NCBI GenBank assembly: GCA_010093605.1
Contig: MU004187.1
Span: 5,383 to 69,382 of the forward strand
Reading direction: 5' to 3'
DNA: 64,000 bases
Source of the DNA: Lophium mytilinum
Taxonomy: Eukaryota > Ascomycota > Dothideomycetes > Mytilinidiales > Mytilinidiaceae
Position numbers and translations under genes: made by a program. The notes under the pieces were generated by a model. That model saw nothing but the letters and a program-made list of their open reading frames with translations. It was not told where the DNA came from and searched no databases. Shown here piece by piece: positions 12,622 to 23,415 of the stretch; positions within the stretch are counted from its first letter, which is position 1; each line of letters opens with the position of its first letter.

Positions 12622-14942
12622 AAGCTGTCAGCAGCCGGGGGGAGAAGGCGTTCTTAGCATGTATATAGTGAAAGGTACCTAATATGAAGGGCAAGCTCTA
12701 CCTTGGAGCGCCCATCCATGTCGTTTTAGGCGGCGGCCCCCAAGCCTTGCAGGTTTGAGAGCCCATTTCAGACTTTCAGCTCTGACAGAAACGGGATCCG
12801 GGACTGCGGGAATCCGACCCTGTACCATTGGTCGAATGTTGCACAGATGGGACTGGTGAACTGGTATTAGATTTGCTACATGATTACTAAGAGCGTTTTC
12901 ATTGGATTGGGGCTCATTGAAGTGGAGCATTGGACGCCTGATTTAAGCTTCTGGGGGCGGGAATAAAACGCATGTGAGTAAATCAGGTGACGTGTAATGG
13001 GAGCGAGTTTTGGATGCGCCGATGGTCGGTTTGATGTGCCGATGGCGGTGTTGATATGTTTGAGTAGAGAAAGCGTGCATCCGCGTTGGGGCTCTTGGTG
13101 GTGGACAACGGAGACGTGCTCTGACCAACACGACATGTACCACCGGCTCTTAGGTGTTACATTGAGATTCCAAAATTAGACAACGGAAACGTTTTACAAC
13201 CAACACAACATGTACCACCGGCTCTTAGGTGTCACGTAGAGATTCCAAAATTAGACAATAGAAACGGTCTTCAACCAACACAGCATATACCACCGGCTCT
13301 TAGGTGTTATATAGAGATTCCAAAATTAGACAACAGAAACGGTCTCCAACCAACACAGCATATACCACCGGCTTTTAGGTGTCACGTGGAGATTCTAAAA
13401 TACGGTGTCCTGGAAGGGATGCTGGCTCCTCGGCTGCGAACTAAACGGGGCAGTACATTTTTGAGGCGCTGATCCGGCGATGAAGGACGTACAGGGCGCA
13501 GCGCCCGTTGAGAGGAGATACAGAAGCAGGCAGAGATGGTGGCAGGCTGAAGATTCAGATGAGAAGCAAGAAAAGATGGAACTGGAAAGTTAAGAGAAGA
13601 CAGAGCTTGAAGCTGCGAGAGGAAAAACACGGGAGATTGCGAGGAGTTTATAGAGAGGAAGACATTGTACTGCGCGTCCTCCATTCAAGACTTGGACGGC
13701 GAGCATCTTTACGAACAGCAGTCTATTACCTAGCCAAAAAGCGATTCAAAGGGCACCCGAGCTTCGAGTAGGAAGCCAGGTCGGTGGGAGGAGGCCGAGA
13801 GGATTAAGAAGGGTCACGCTGGGAATAGTGGTGGTGGTGGTCGTGGTGGTGGTGGAGTTGGCGGTTGCTTCCGAAACCCGGGCCGACCGACTCGCTGTTA
13901 CAGCTATAAGGCTGTCTCTCACCATTCTGCCACTACATCTGGTGCGCCGGCTGGCGGTTGGAGACTCAAAGACGCCTTATAGCTCGCTCGGCAGCTCGCT
14001 CTGATTGTACTACCTTTGTTTGTAAACCTGCAGTCGCGGAGGTATTCAAGACCGGGCTGATGTGGATCGCGTTTCGGGATGAAACGCTGAGGTCCGATTT
14101 GTGGAAATTCTCCTCTGCGCTCCGGCCCGCCTTTCACTTGCACTTTCAATTTCAAACATAACAGACCGGGCGGAAAGCGACGAGAAAGAAAGCGGGCACG
14201 GCGGATGTTTAAGCGCATGCAGTTGTCAGAGACATGCTTGAGCTCATCAGTTCGCAGAGTAGACGACTGTCGGAGAGTCAGTAATGATGGGCCTGGGCCC
14301 TGTCGGGTCCCTCACTCGAACACCCTGCACCGGAGATGAAGCGATCTGATAAGCCTTTGAAGAGTTCTTCTTATCTGCCAACCAAGCTTTAGGATCTGTA
14401 TAGCCAAGCTGCATCAAGCTTCTCCAAGCACGAGACAACGTCGCGGAATCCAATGCTTAACGATTGATGGTAAATTCACATGAGCCCGTATGGTAAAGGA
14501 GATTTCGCCGGCGTAGAATACTCTACTTCCAGTTCCTCCGCTCCCCTGATTTCCGCGACTCGTTCTCCCCGCGAATCTCGCTTTGCGTCCGCCTACGCGG
14601 CTCCGACGGCCGCCCACTCCACCTGTTGTTTCAAACCACGCAATAGCGGAATGTCGCTGTCGAGGCCAGACCCGTTTCGTTTTGCTGTCCGAAAACAAAT
14701 GCCAACGCTGCCCTACGAGCCCTGCTTCTATGGTCCCATGGCGTGGTCTCGGAGATTTTCTACCGTCTCCCTGAGGGTACTTCTCAGCGACGAGGATCAC
14801 GGCGGCATCATAGCAATACATAAGACACTCGTCGCCGGCAGATAGTCCCAGCATCTCATCATTCATTCATTCGCTTCCCTTCTAACAGATACTCTCCTTT
14901 TCATTCTCTCTGTCTCTCATTTCAACAAGCACAATCTTCAAC
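12622..14942. other. Gene-poor region with minisatellite
   Basis: About 2.3 kb lies between two genes. It holds a 75-bp tandem array (separate entry), a GTGGTGGTGG-type simple repeat at about 13826-13857, and the promoter of the polygalacturonase gene at its right end. The open frames here (for example minus-strand frames near 13382-13684 and 14414-14866) have low-complexity or shadow-like content and match no family known to me. Near 14570 the sequence TCTCCCCGCG contains, on the minus strand, a GCGGGG box matching the CreA-type SYGGRG consensus. This would fit carbon repression of a pectinase but is only a short match. Confidence 0.5.
13106..13405. repeat. 75-bp minisatellite, four tandem copies
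   Basis: The word CACCGGCT(C/T)TTAGGTGT begins at 13141, 13216, 13291 and 13366, exactly 75 bp apart. Flanking words (ATTCCAAAATTAGACAA and CCAACACA.CAT) recur at the same spacing, so the array is four full units. Copies differ by a few transitions each. The unit has no open frame kept across copies. Confidence 0.92.
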
Positions 14943-16101
14943 ATGCACTCCTTTGCTAAAGCAAGCGTCTTTCTGAGTGTCTGCAGCGCCCTGGTTGGCG
15001 CTGCCCCAGTCCCAACCCCAGCTTCAATCGAGGAGCGAGCTACCACTTGCACATTCACCTCAGCTGCTTCCGCTTCCGCTAGCAAGAAGTCCTGCACCAA
15101 CATCGTCCTCAGCGGCATCACCGTGCCAGCCGGCAAAACTTTGGATCTTACTGGCCTCAAAACGGGGACAACCGTATGTCCAAGTCAATCTATGGGAATG
15201 AGTCAACTAATCTCCATGACAGGTCACTTTCGAAGGAACCACGACTTTTGGCTATGAAGAATGGAAAGGGCCATTGATCAGCGTTTCCGGAACCGACATC
15301 ACGGTGAAAGGCGCGTCTGGCCATGTCATCGACGGCAACGGTGCTAAGTGGTGGGATGGCAAAGGAAGCAACAGCGGGAAGACCAAGCCCAAGTTCTTCT
15401 ACGCTCACTCCCTCACCGACTCTGTCATCACCGGCTTGAACGTCCTGAACACTCCGGTGCAAGGTTTCAGCATTGACGGAGCGTCCAACCTTACCCTCTC
15501 ATCCATCACCATCGATAACTCTGCTGGTGATTCCGAAGGCCACAATACCGACGCCTTCGATGTCGGCGATTCCGACACTGTCACCATCACCGGCGCTGTC
15601 GTCAAGAACCAAGACGACTGCCTTGCCATCAATTCCGGCACCAACATCATCTTCGAGAACGGTTCATGCTCTGGTGGCCACGGCCTCTCCATTGGATCCG
15701 TGGGCGGCCGCTCCGACAACACCGTCAAAGGCGTTACGATCAAGAACTCCAGCATCTCCAACTCCCAAAACGGCGTCCGCATCAAGACTATCTCTGGTGA
15801 CACTGGTTCCGTCTCCGACATCACCTACTCGGGCATCACGCTCTCTGGAATCACCAAGTACGGTATCGTCATCGAGCAAGACTATGAAAACGGCAGCCCA
15901 ACTGGCACCCCAACCAGCGGTGTCCCCATCACCGGCCTTACTCTCACCGACGTCAAGGGAACCGTCTCCAGCAGTGCTACTGACATCTACGTCCTTTGCG
16001 CTTCTGGCGCCTGCTCTGACTGGACCTGGTCCGGCGTCAGCGTCACTGGTGGCAAGAAGAGCTCTGCGTGCGAGCATGTCCCATCTGGTGCTTCTTGCTA
16101 G
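14943..16101 (+). CDS. Secreted endopolygalacturonase (GH28)
   Basis: Two exons (14943-15173, 15223-16101; a 49-nt intron) give 369 residues, the usual length for fungal endo-PGs. The enzyme hydrolyses alpha-1,4 bonds of homogalacturonan in plant pectin. It has a signal peptide (cleavage near VGAAPVP) and a short propeptide ending in a basic-type ...EER site. The right-handed beta-helix carries all four GH28 signature blocks: NTD (185-187), DD (208-209), GHG (His ~230) and RIK (263-265). Asp187, Asp208 and Asp209 are the expected catalytic trio. C-terminal cysteines for the last disulfides are present. The protein is intact and probably secreted. It stands alone, not in a pectinase cluster. 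Confidence 0.96.
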
Positions 16102-16532
16102 ATGCCTCTTTTGAATGAGCGACAATCTAATGTTTTGAGTCGGACGATGGGCTGGCAACAATTTCACTGAATCTAGGCAGGCCTCGGGAGGAGACGAAGC
16201 GAGTTTACATTCTTTGTGCATAGTATTTCAAATAGCGATCACGTACAATATTATCTGGTCTTTACTACTCTATTGACGTTCGGCTGAGTCTTGGGAAACG
16301 CCTTCTCTTGCGGAACTCCGTCTTCGCAAGGGTTAGTGACCAATAATCCAGACATCGCTCAACTGCGCATGATGCAACTAATAGTAGATACTGCTTGTCC
16401 AACAAATGCGGCGCTGCATTCTACCCCCGCAGCAAAACCTCTATTTGAGTACAGGGCTTTCAGAACCTTGTCCAATCTCGTGCGTACATAATGATGCAGT
16501 AAGCTCGTCGTTCCTCCCTCTCTACCCTCACC

Positions 16533-18351
16533 TCAAGCTACTGCAAATCGGCTCCTCAGCCTCAATGTCTTACCAAAAGAGTAGATCACATATATGCCTG
16601 CGCAGCAACCCGCACACAGTCCCCCTAGAAGACTAACCCCACCAGCAACACCCATGCCCAGAAACATTGGGCGCGAGTATAGAATTGCGGCCGCCGCAAA
16701 CACACTCCTCGCGAAACCGTTGGCGGCGAACAGCGACCCGGCGTAGCGCGGGTAGGTGAAAGGCAAGTAGATGAACATGCATTGCGTGATGATGAAGACG
16801 CCAAACATACTAATCGCAATGCCGACAAGGGAGATTATGAAGTGAAGGGATGGGCGGGATGTCCATGCTGCGGTGGTCAGCTTTGCATAAGAATGAGGTG
16901 AGTATTGGCGCACCGTAGATGAAGAGGCCTGCAGGAATGAAGAAGGTCGCAATAAGTCCAGGCCGAAGTCTCGCTTCCGGTGGGATCTCGTGGCCTTCTG
17001 CTTCCGCTTTTGCGAAGGTCGGGTCGCTGATCCAGTAGAAATATGCACAGTATGCCGCGACCGCAACGAAAAGCCCCGCAAGCACAGCTAGAAACGCAAG
17101 GCCAAGTTGACTGAGATCGAAACCATAGATATCTTGATACACAAGTGGAAACGATTCGAAGAAGGAGTAGTATATCGCATAAATCAGTGCTGTGTAGAAG
17201 GTTGTGAAGAGCATAGCTGGGTCTTTAATGTTGATTTCCCACGGCTTGATGAGCGCCTGGGTGAGGATCTCGCGCGTCGCCATCTTCTCTTGGTGTATTT
17301 CGGACGTAGAACGCAGGTCGGCACGGCCAGTGAGGGTACGTAGGCGCCGAGCGCGTTGGAGAAGAATCTTGTCTGAGGAGGTTTCGGGAAGGGCGAGGAA
17401 CATGAGGATGAAGACGGGGCCAGTGAACCAGAGGAGTTCCCAGGAGCTCCAGCGCCAGTTTTTGTATTGAACTGCGAAGCCGCCAACGAGAGGACCCAGC
17501 GCCTAGATGTGTCGAGTTAGTTGGTAGGCCCTGATGTAGTAGAGCAAAGAAGCGTTGCACATTGGCATTACTTCTAAAAAAGAAAAACTTACGGGCGCCA
17601 ATGTCGCTCCACCACCCCACAACGCGATTACATACGGCATCTCCCGCCCACCGTAGAAGTCCCCATAGCTAGCGCCCCCAGTTGCCAAGCATGGAGACCC
17701 AAAGAAGCCAAGAAGGAAACGCAGCACCAGCAGTCCGGCAAAGTTGTCCACCAAGCTCGTCGGGACGCATAACACCACAAACAAAGCGTATGTAATCACG
17801 TATGGTGGATTTCGTCCGATTGCTGGAACCTCTGAGAGTGGCGAAAATAGCATTGGCCCTACGCCGTATCCAATTACATACAACGAGAGACCTAATGCGG
17901 CGACAACTTCGCTGACGCCGTAGAGTGAGACGATAGCTGGTTCGCTGGCCGTATAGAGAGAAGAACCAATGTAGACGGACAATGTGTAGATGAGAATAAG
18001 GAATGAAGTCCATATCTTCTTCGCGGAGGACCAGTTGTGGGGGTTGGCAGGGTCGGTGTCGGTGTACCATGTTACGAGAGTGATGCCGTCGGAAGAACGA
18101 TGAGCACAGGTCGTTTCGTCACTTTCCTGGTCCTCTGAAACATCCTTTGAATGCCGGGGATTGAATGTTCGATGACTTGCTTCCTGTCCAGGGTCTGCGC
18201 CGTAGCCTGATATGTCGACGAATAGATTTGATTGAGTGTGCAACGCTGGGAGTATGAAGTCTTTGGTGTCTTCGGGGTAGGCGGCGACAGATCCACGCGT
18301 AACAAAGCGAAGGACCTGCCCTACGGCAGCGTCCCTGAAAATATCGCGCAT
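16533..18351 (-). CDS. MFS drug/H+ antiporter-like transporter (DHA1 type)
   Basis: Exons 18351-17593, 17502-16914 and 16867-16533 encode about 560 residues. A hydrophilic ~120-residue N-terminus is followed by about 12 membrane segments. TSFLILIYTLSVYIGSSLY begins TM1, and DPANPHNWS just before it is the motif typical of fungal DHA1 (FLR1/MDR1/polyamine-type) carriers. The long central cytosolic loop holds RARRLRTLTGRADLRS. The second splice (46-nt intron) joins ...FIY to AWTSRPS and restores the conserved GxxxxxWTSxPxxH region, which supports it. The likely role is proton-driven export of toxic organics; the substrate cannot be read from sequence. It is divergent from nothing; the promoter is at its right, with an inverted repeat at 18519-18608. 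Confidence 0.9.
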
Positions 18352-18518
18352 GATGGACTATTAGGACTTGTGTAGGATTCTTGAAGAAGAGGAATAAATC
18401 GAGTGTGTGTGATATTCAAAGCTCCCCTGGGATGCAGCAGAAGACTTTGGCCTTATACATGTGCAGACCTTATAATTCGGGGTCTTGTACAGTTATCTTT
18501 CTATTGAGGTCCGTGTCA

Positions 18519-18608
18519 GCGCGCAAAGCTAATCCACTCTGTGAGGAGGCAAGGATGGGAGGTCGTGGCGTGGAAACTCGTCTGCTGAATTGGGTTAGCT
18601 TTGCGCGC
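18519..18608. promoter_or_regulatory. 17-bp inverted repeat upstream of the MFS gene
   Basis: GCGCGCAAAGCTAATCC (18519-18535) pairs with GGGTTAGCTTTGCGCGC (18592-18608), 16 of 17 positions complementary, with a 56-nt spacer. It lies 170-260 bp upstream of the MFS start codon and beyond the 3' end of the zinc-cluster gene. It may be a regulator site pair or a relic of a small insertion. The pairing is seen; any function is inferred. Confidence 0.55.
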
Positions 18609-18793
18609 ACTCATGAAACGAACATCACCAATGTTCCCGAATGCGTCTTGAGCTGGGCACTTCTACGAGCATTCGATCTAATTATGAAGGCCGTTGCACA
18701 TCTCAGATCGGCTGGGTCAGCATTCCCGCCCAAATGAGGACGTGCCCTTGAGCAATATGCTGGGACGATAGCGTGGTCCATGGCTGCAAAGAA

Positions 18794-20526
18794 TTAGTCG
18801 CGCTCGTTCTTCCATCGACCTTCGCTATCCCAAAGACTCACGCTTGCAAGCTGATTGGCCTGCCCAATTCCCATCCCATGCCCAATCCACGAAAGCTCCT
18901 TTCGCATATGGGTACACAATTCATGGGACACGATCGATGCATTGGCAACAACCCAAAGTGGATGAAGTAAAAGTAAGCCGCCCACTGGCCGCCCATCATA
19001 CTTTGCTTCCCCACCAGTCTGAGCGCGTTGGACGTACTCACTCACGTCGTTCGTCAGGTGGTAAGGAATTGAGGCAGCAATGTCGTCGGCAAGCTGTTGA
19101 GCTTTGGGGTGTAGTTCGAAGCACACATCGCTTGGCTCGAGGTAATTCGAACATTTGACAATGATATCCAAGATCATCAGGTGCGTCTTCCGATAGGTGT
19201 TCCAGACCGCAGCAACGTACACTGCATCCGTCAGGTCGTCAAGGTCATCCGCGAATAGCCAGACTCACGGTCGAAGTAGCTGTTAACGTCTCCTGGCCAG
19301 CCTGGAGATTTGGAAGAATTCAATTGAGCTTCGCTGATGTTCCCGACCACCCGAGGTTCCCATTCTTTCGTCAACTTTGTGGGCCATGTAGAGATATGTC
19401 GCTCCAGATCTATCGCCTCTTGCCGCAGCGTCCGCACTTCTTCTAATTGACAGGACGGAGCAGCGAACAAGTCATTAGCCAAGTTGAATATAGGGTTGAC
19501 TTTTATGAGGACGCTGTCCAGAGCCAAGACTGAGCGGTTGCGACTCGGTGCACAAAGCAGGCCAACATGTTTAGGTTGCTCGAGCGATATCAGCCGTGGT
19601 AAAAAGGTGCTACAAAGGTGGGAGAGCGCACACGTACTGGTAGAGAGTCCTGGAGCAGAAAGGCATTGCCGAGCTGAAACAATCGAGTGCCCGTGGAAAG
19701 GTCGAATGGGGAATCTTTCTTGGAGAGAATAGCGCCAACGCCTGAGACGTGAGCATTGTGCTGACTGGGGTCTGACTCGGTGCTGCTCACGATCTTTGCA
19801 GTTTAAGCCAATGACACGGTGAGCGCAGTGCGATACATTACGAACCTCATAGAGACCTAATAGAATCGCGGTTATCAAAACCTCTACCAAGTCAGACTCC
19901 GCCGCACGCATTAACCTCGACCGAAACGATTGGAGCAGATCTCCGTATTGCTGCTTAGTCCGGTACAGGATTTGCGGCCTGCGTAGTTTGTTCCCAGTCG
20001 TCGCGAGAGCTACGATCTTAGCTGCTTGGGCGATGTCGGAAGATTCCCCTGCGTGGTCGATCAAAGGTTTAAGGCCATCAAGGAAACCTCGTGAGATAGT
20101 TCTATCCGCCAACTCAACACAGTAACCGTCAAAGAACATCTCCAGCGCGTCCTTTTCTAAGCGCTCGTCATTGGGCTCGGGAATCACTGCTCCAGGTGGC
20201 GACATCGGTCTCTGTATTGTTATAGATGGGACTTCACTCAGCGCTGGAGGGCCGTAATTGCGGAACAAAACACCAGAGTTCTCCTGATAACCTAGGCAGA
20301 CCCGGCCGGCCTTGATGCATCGTTGGCAGTTCTATAGCCGTAAGAACTGTGGTCCATTTAAAGGGATTTGGGATAGATTGAGGTGAATTTACTCACTGGG
20401 CGGCTTTCATCGCACTGGGTGGTAGAACTACTTTAGCAAGAGTCATCCGCCTTGGTGTGGAGTTCCCACCTTCTTCCGCCTCTGCTTGCAAGTTGCGCAT
20501 GCTCGGGAAGCTCCATAATTTACCAT
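18794..20526 (-). CDS. Zn2Cys6 transcription factor with fungal-specific C-terminal domain
   Basis: Six exons (20526-20470, 20414-20397, 20331-19846, 19793-19638, 19578-19269, 19221-18794) give 484 residues. The zinc cluster is split over three exons, one of only 18 nt: C-ATC-KQRRKK / C-DESRP / NC-QRC-IKAGRVC. Its six cysteines are complete once spliced. The remainder resembles the compact 'fungal specific transcription factor domain' proteins of 450-550 residues, ending with the (V)WNTYR and LxxHPLWVV-type blocks. Intron 3 uses a weaker GTTCGT donor. It sits at the left edge of the aromatic-catabolism gene set, so a regulatory role there is possible, but it could equally serve the neighbouring MFS gene. 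Confidence 0.88.
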
Positions 20527-21126
20527 TGTGTATGCCTTTGAAGCTCTTCAATTGCTGCTGATTTCGCCGTCGTGATCGGTGAGCTAATGGAGAACGACGG
20601 CTGATGGGAAATCCAAGCACCCCCTAGTTCCAAAGCTGGAGCCACTGAGTGCGCTAGGCATCGTCCCCACCTCGATCGAAGAGAGCAGAGAGGGTAGGCT
20701 AAAGCTGCAATGCGCTTAGTAGTGGGGCCCTGATTGCATGTTACCTTCTCTAGTGGACTGTCAGCTAACTGCTCCGCTTAAGCGTTCCACTACTTTCCTT
20801 CTTTCGCCTGACCTTACCAGTTCCGTCTCCACAACGTTCTAAAAATTCTCATATTACGCTCTCCTTCTGCTCCGTTTGTTCATGATGTTGTTCAGAAGCA
20901 GACCAAAAAGCGATACTGTCCTTACCTCGGCAATACAAAAGTATCCGGTGGTAAGATTGTCACGTGATATATGCAGCTCAATACTGGCCAGAATCTCTTT
21001 TCAATCTCTTCAAAGATACCCAGTTCTTCTTTCTATTATCTTACAATGCGCTCGAATCCGTCATTTGCCGCGCCGAAGCAAGAATCGAAGCCATAATCAT
21101 CAGACTAATGTAAAAAATTCAAGTTC
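20527..21126. other. Promoter of the zinc-cluster gene and 3' flank of the oxygenase gene
   Basis: This 600-bp stretch lies upstream of the minus-strand regulator and downstream of the minus-strand oxygenase. A plus-strand open frame near 20876-21250 runs antisense into the oxygenase 3' end and has no recognisable content. Nothing else is supported. Confidence 0.4.
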
Positions 21127-22779
21127 CTACCCTTCAACCCAGTTGCCGTGCAAGCCAGCCCTTAGACGTACAGGCAAATCAATAACTGCTTGCGGTTTCT
21201 CGAAGTCTCTAGTATCTACAATATGCAACTCGCTGCCCATGGTAGCATAGTTATTGACGAGGGCCATGACCCAGCCGTCGCCTTCAGCTGTGTCTGCACC
21301 CTTCCTTGGAATGAAGACGGGTTCCTGGACCAAATGTGTTCGGCCTGGGAAGTACTTGTAAATTTTCATACATTTGTAGTCAAGATGGCCCAAAGCGTTG
21401 TAAATCGGGTGTCCACCGCCCATTCTGGGCGCGATTGTGCCAAAGTCAGTTCCCAAATGCGGATCCATTAGATCGAAGAATGTATGCATATGTTTTGTTC
21501 CTAAGAATCTTTCGTCAATGCGAGGAAACTCGCAGTCCTCTTTGCCGATGATTTGGGGCTCTGGGAGGTTGAGATCGGAAGAATGAGGATCGAAAGTGAA
21601 GCGGATGAGCTTTGCTGCGATGGTCTCGGGTTTGGGCGCATTGCCGTCGGCATCTGGCCACCAGAAGAATACATTCCTATCTGTGAGTGGCAGATCAAAT
21701 ACTAGGTTGCCCGATTCGTCTTCATATGCATTGACAGTATGACCTGGGAAAGCATTTGGCGCGCGAAACCATTTGACATCGGAGCCAGATGCACCACGGC
21801 GTGGGAGGACTCCGAGATAGAATGGGCCGTTGGAGTCCCATTGCCAGTGCTCGCCGCCTTTCTTCATGCGTTCAAGGTCGCATGTTTGTGGGATGATAGG
21901 AAATAACACCTAAGTTGATTAGTTCGTTTCTTTCAAGACATTCATTGGGACACGGGGACTTACCCAGTGCTTCGTAATGGCGAAATCATGAATCATTGCT
22001 ACCACAGGTGCAACAAGCCAAACGGTTTCGGTGAGCTTTCCAGTAGAATCGACAGTAAAATAACACACATCCGGAGTACCATCACCTTTGGCTTCATAGC
22101 CGAAACAAAGAAGCTCGTCGCCATCGAGTTTTGGGTGAGCTGTAAAGGTCAAGCAGGGCAATTGGCCGTCAAAATCTTCTAAGCCGATGGTTTCAAGAGT
22201 CTCTGGGTCGAGAGAATACGGAGGAGAATCTTCTTTGCAGGCAAGCAAACGGCCATTGAAGAACAAGACATTGGTATTAGCAGTGCTTCGAACCTTGAAC
22301 TCCACAGCGTCGGTAAACTTGTTGCGGTACTTGCCTATGAGGGAACTGTAAGAAAGCCTTCATGAAAGTGGATGGATATGGAAGCATCGTACCAAGCAAG
22401 GATCGCTTCGCTTCTCTTTCTTTAACAAACTTTTCGGTCCTAACGTATCTCTGCTTGAAATGGCAATGGCCGTCTTTGATTCGGAACGCGCTGATGTTAC
22501 CGTCTCCATTGAACCACTACATTGACTAAATCAGCCAATGGTGTTAAGCAAGGTGACGTCGCAACAGATTTTACGTACCGGGTCATTCTCGATGAATGGG
22601 GGCAGCTGCGGATCTGGCATGACCCTGTAGAATGTGCCGTCGATTTCGAAAGGTATCTCACCACGGACTTCGAGATTATGGACCTCCCCTTCGAAACGAC
22701 ATGGCTTCATGAAGCCCGAGAATTGGGGGAGTTCGGGGAACGCGCTCCTGGGCTTTGTTGATCTGAAGTGGCCCGCCAT
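21127..22779 (-). CDS. Stilbene/lignostilbene dioxygenase-type carotenoid oxygenase
   Basis: Exons 22779-22579, 22516-22393, 22334-21964 and 21909-21127 encode 492 residues, normal for the family. These non-heme Fe(II) enzymes split the central C=C of stilbenes (resveratrol, lignostilbene) or of carotenoids into two aldehydes. The four iron-binding histidines are all found: TAHPK (H175), IHDF (H224), PGHTVNAYED (H289) and LHGNWVEG (H486). Early blocks GTFYRVMPDPQ and WFNGDGNISAFR also fit the fungal stilbene-dioxygenase group. Neighbours for aldehyde oxidation and gentisate breakdown favour an aromatic stilbene substrate over a carotenoid, but that is inference. Cytosolic: no signal peptide is visible. 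The upstream region carries the shared CCCCGAA motif. Confidence 0.92.
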
Positions 22780-22973
22780 ATTGAAAGTGTCCAGTTATCG
22801 ATTTCCGTCCCGACACCTTCGTTACAGAAGAAATGCGTGAAGTCAAATGGAATTGATGTATTACAAAGTTTGGTGGCGTGGGGCCACAAAGCCGCTAAAT
22901 AGCCCATGGTGCCCCTGGCGCCCCTGGCAATACGAAACCGCGAGCGGAGGACGCCCGCCCGGAGGCGAAGACC

Positions 22974-22987
22974 TTAACTCCCCGAAT
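22974..22987. promoter_or_regulatory. Shared cluster promoter motif, copy at the oxygenase gene
   Basis: TTAACTCCCCGAAT lies about 200 bp upstream of the oxygenase start codon. The identical 14-mer occurs at 34053-34066 in the promoter between the DUF3237 and MFS genes. A close form, TAAGTCCCCGAA, is at 28059-28070. It is a candidate binding site for a pathway regulator. Confidence 0.5.
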
Positions 22988-23415
22988 CTGTTGCACCTCT
23001 CCGATTGGCCGAAAGCATTTCGCTCTGGAGGATCACACCTTGCAATGACCGGCGGGCTGTAAATTAGCGAAGAGGGAACCGTACGCCGAGACGTTGCTGG
23101 AAAGCGTCTTCTTTAGGAGAGACATTGATTGAGAGGAGGAAGGAGTTTGAATGGCAATGGAGACAATGCACCAAGCCGGCTTCAAGTCTCTGCGTATTTG
23201 ACACGCGAGACAACACACTGTAGAGGAGTCAAGTGCTCGAGTTTTTCTTTCTTTTTACACTACTCAGCGAGTGTCCCTGTCCGCAGGTGTGGTGTTTATA
23301 TCAAGGCCCGTTGCATTGCAAATAGTCACGAGCTTGACCAACTAGAATACTTCAAGCTTTTACATTTCTTCTCAAGCAGGAAGGTCTTCAACCAATGCCG
23401 CTAATCTAGTTCCCG

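Noticed and set aside
13106-13405. Possible CRISPR-like array (regular 75-bp period)
   Set aside because: Units are contiguous tandem copies with no unique spacers, and the DNA is fungal.
13382-13684. Minus-strand 100-codon frame after the minisatellite
   Set aside because: Ser/Leu-rich, no homology recognised, and it begins in repeat-flanking DNA; probably chance.
14247-14866. Minus-strand frames upstream of the polygalacturonase gene
   Set aside because: Two short frames with no shared family and Gly/Arg-rich shadow composition; no splice join makes a sensible protein.
20876-21250. Plus-strand 124-codon frame
   Set aside because: Mostly antisense to the 3' end of the oxygenase gene and without any motif.
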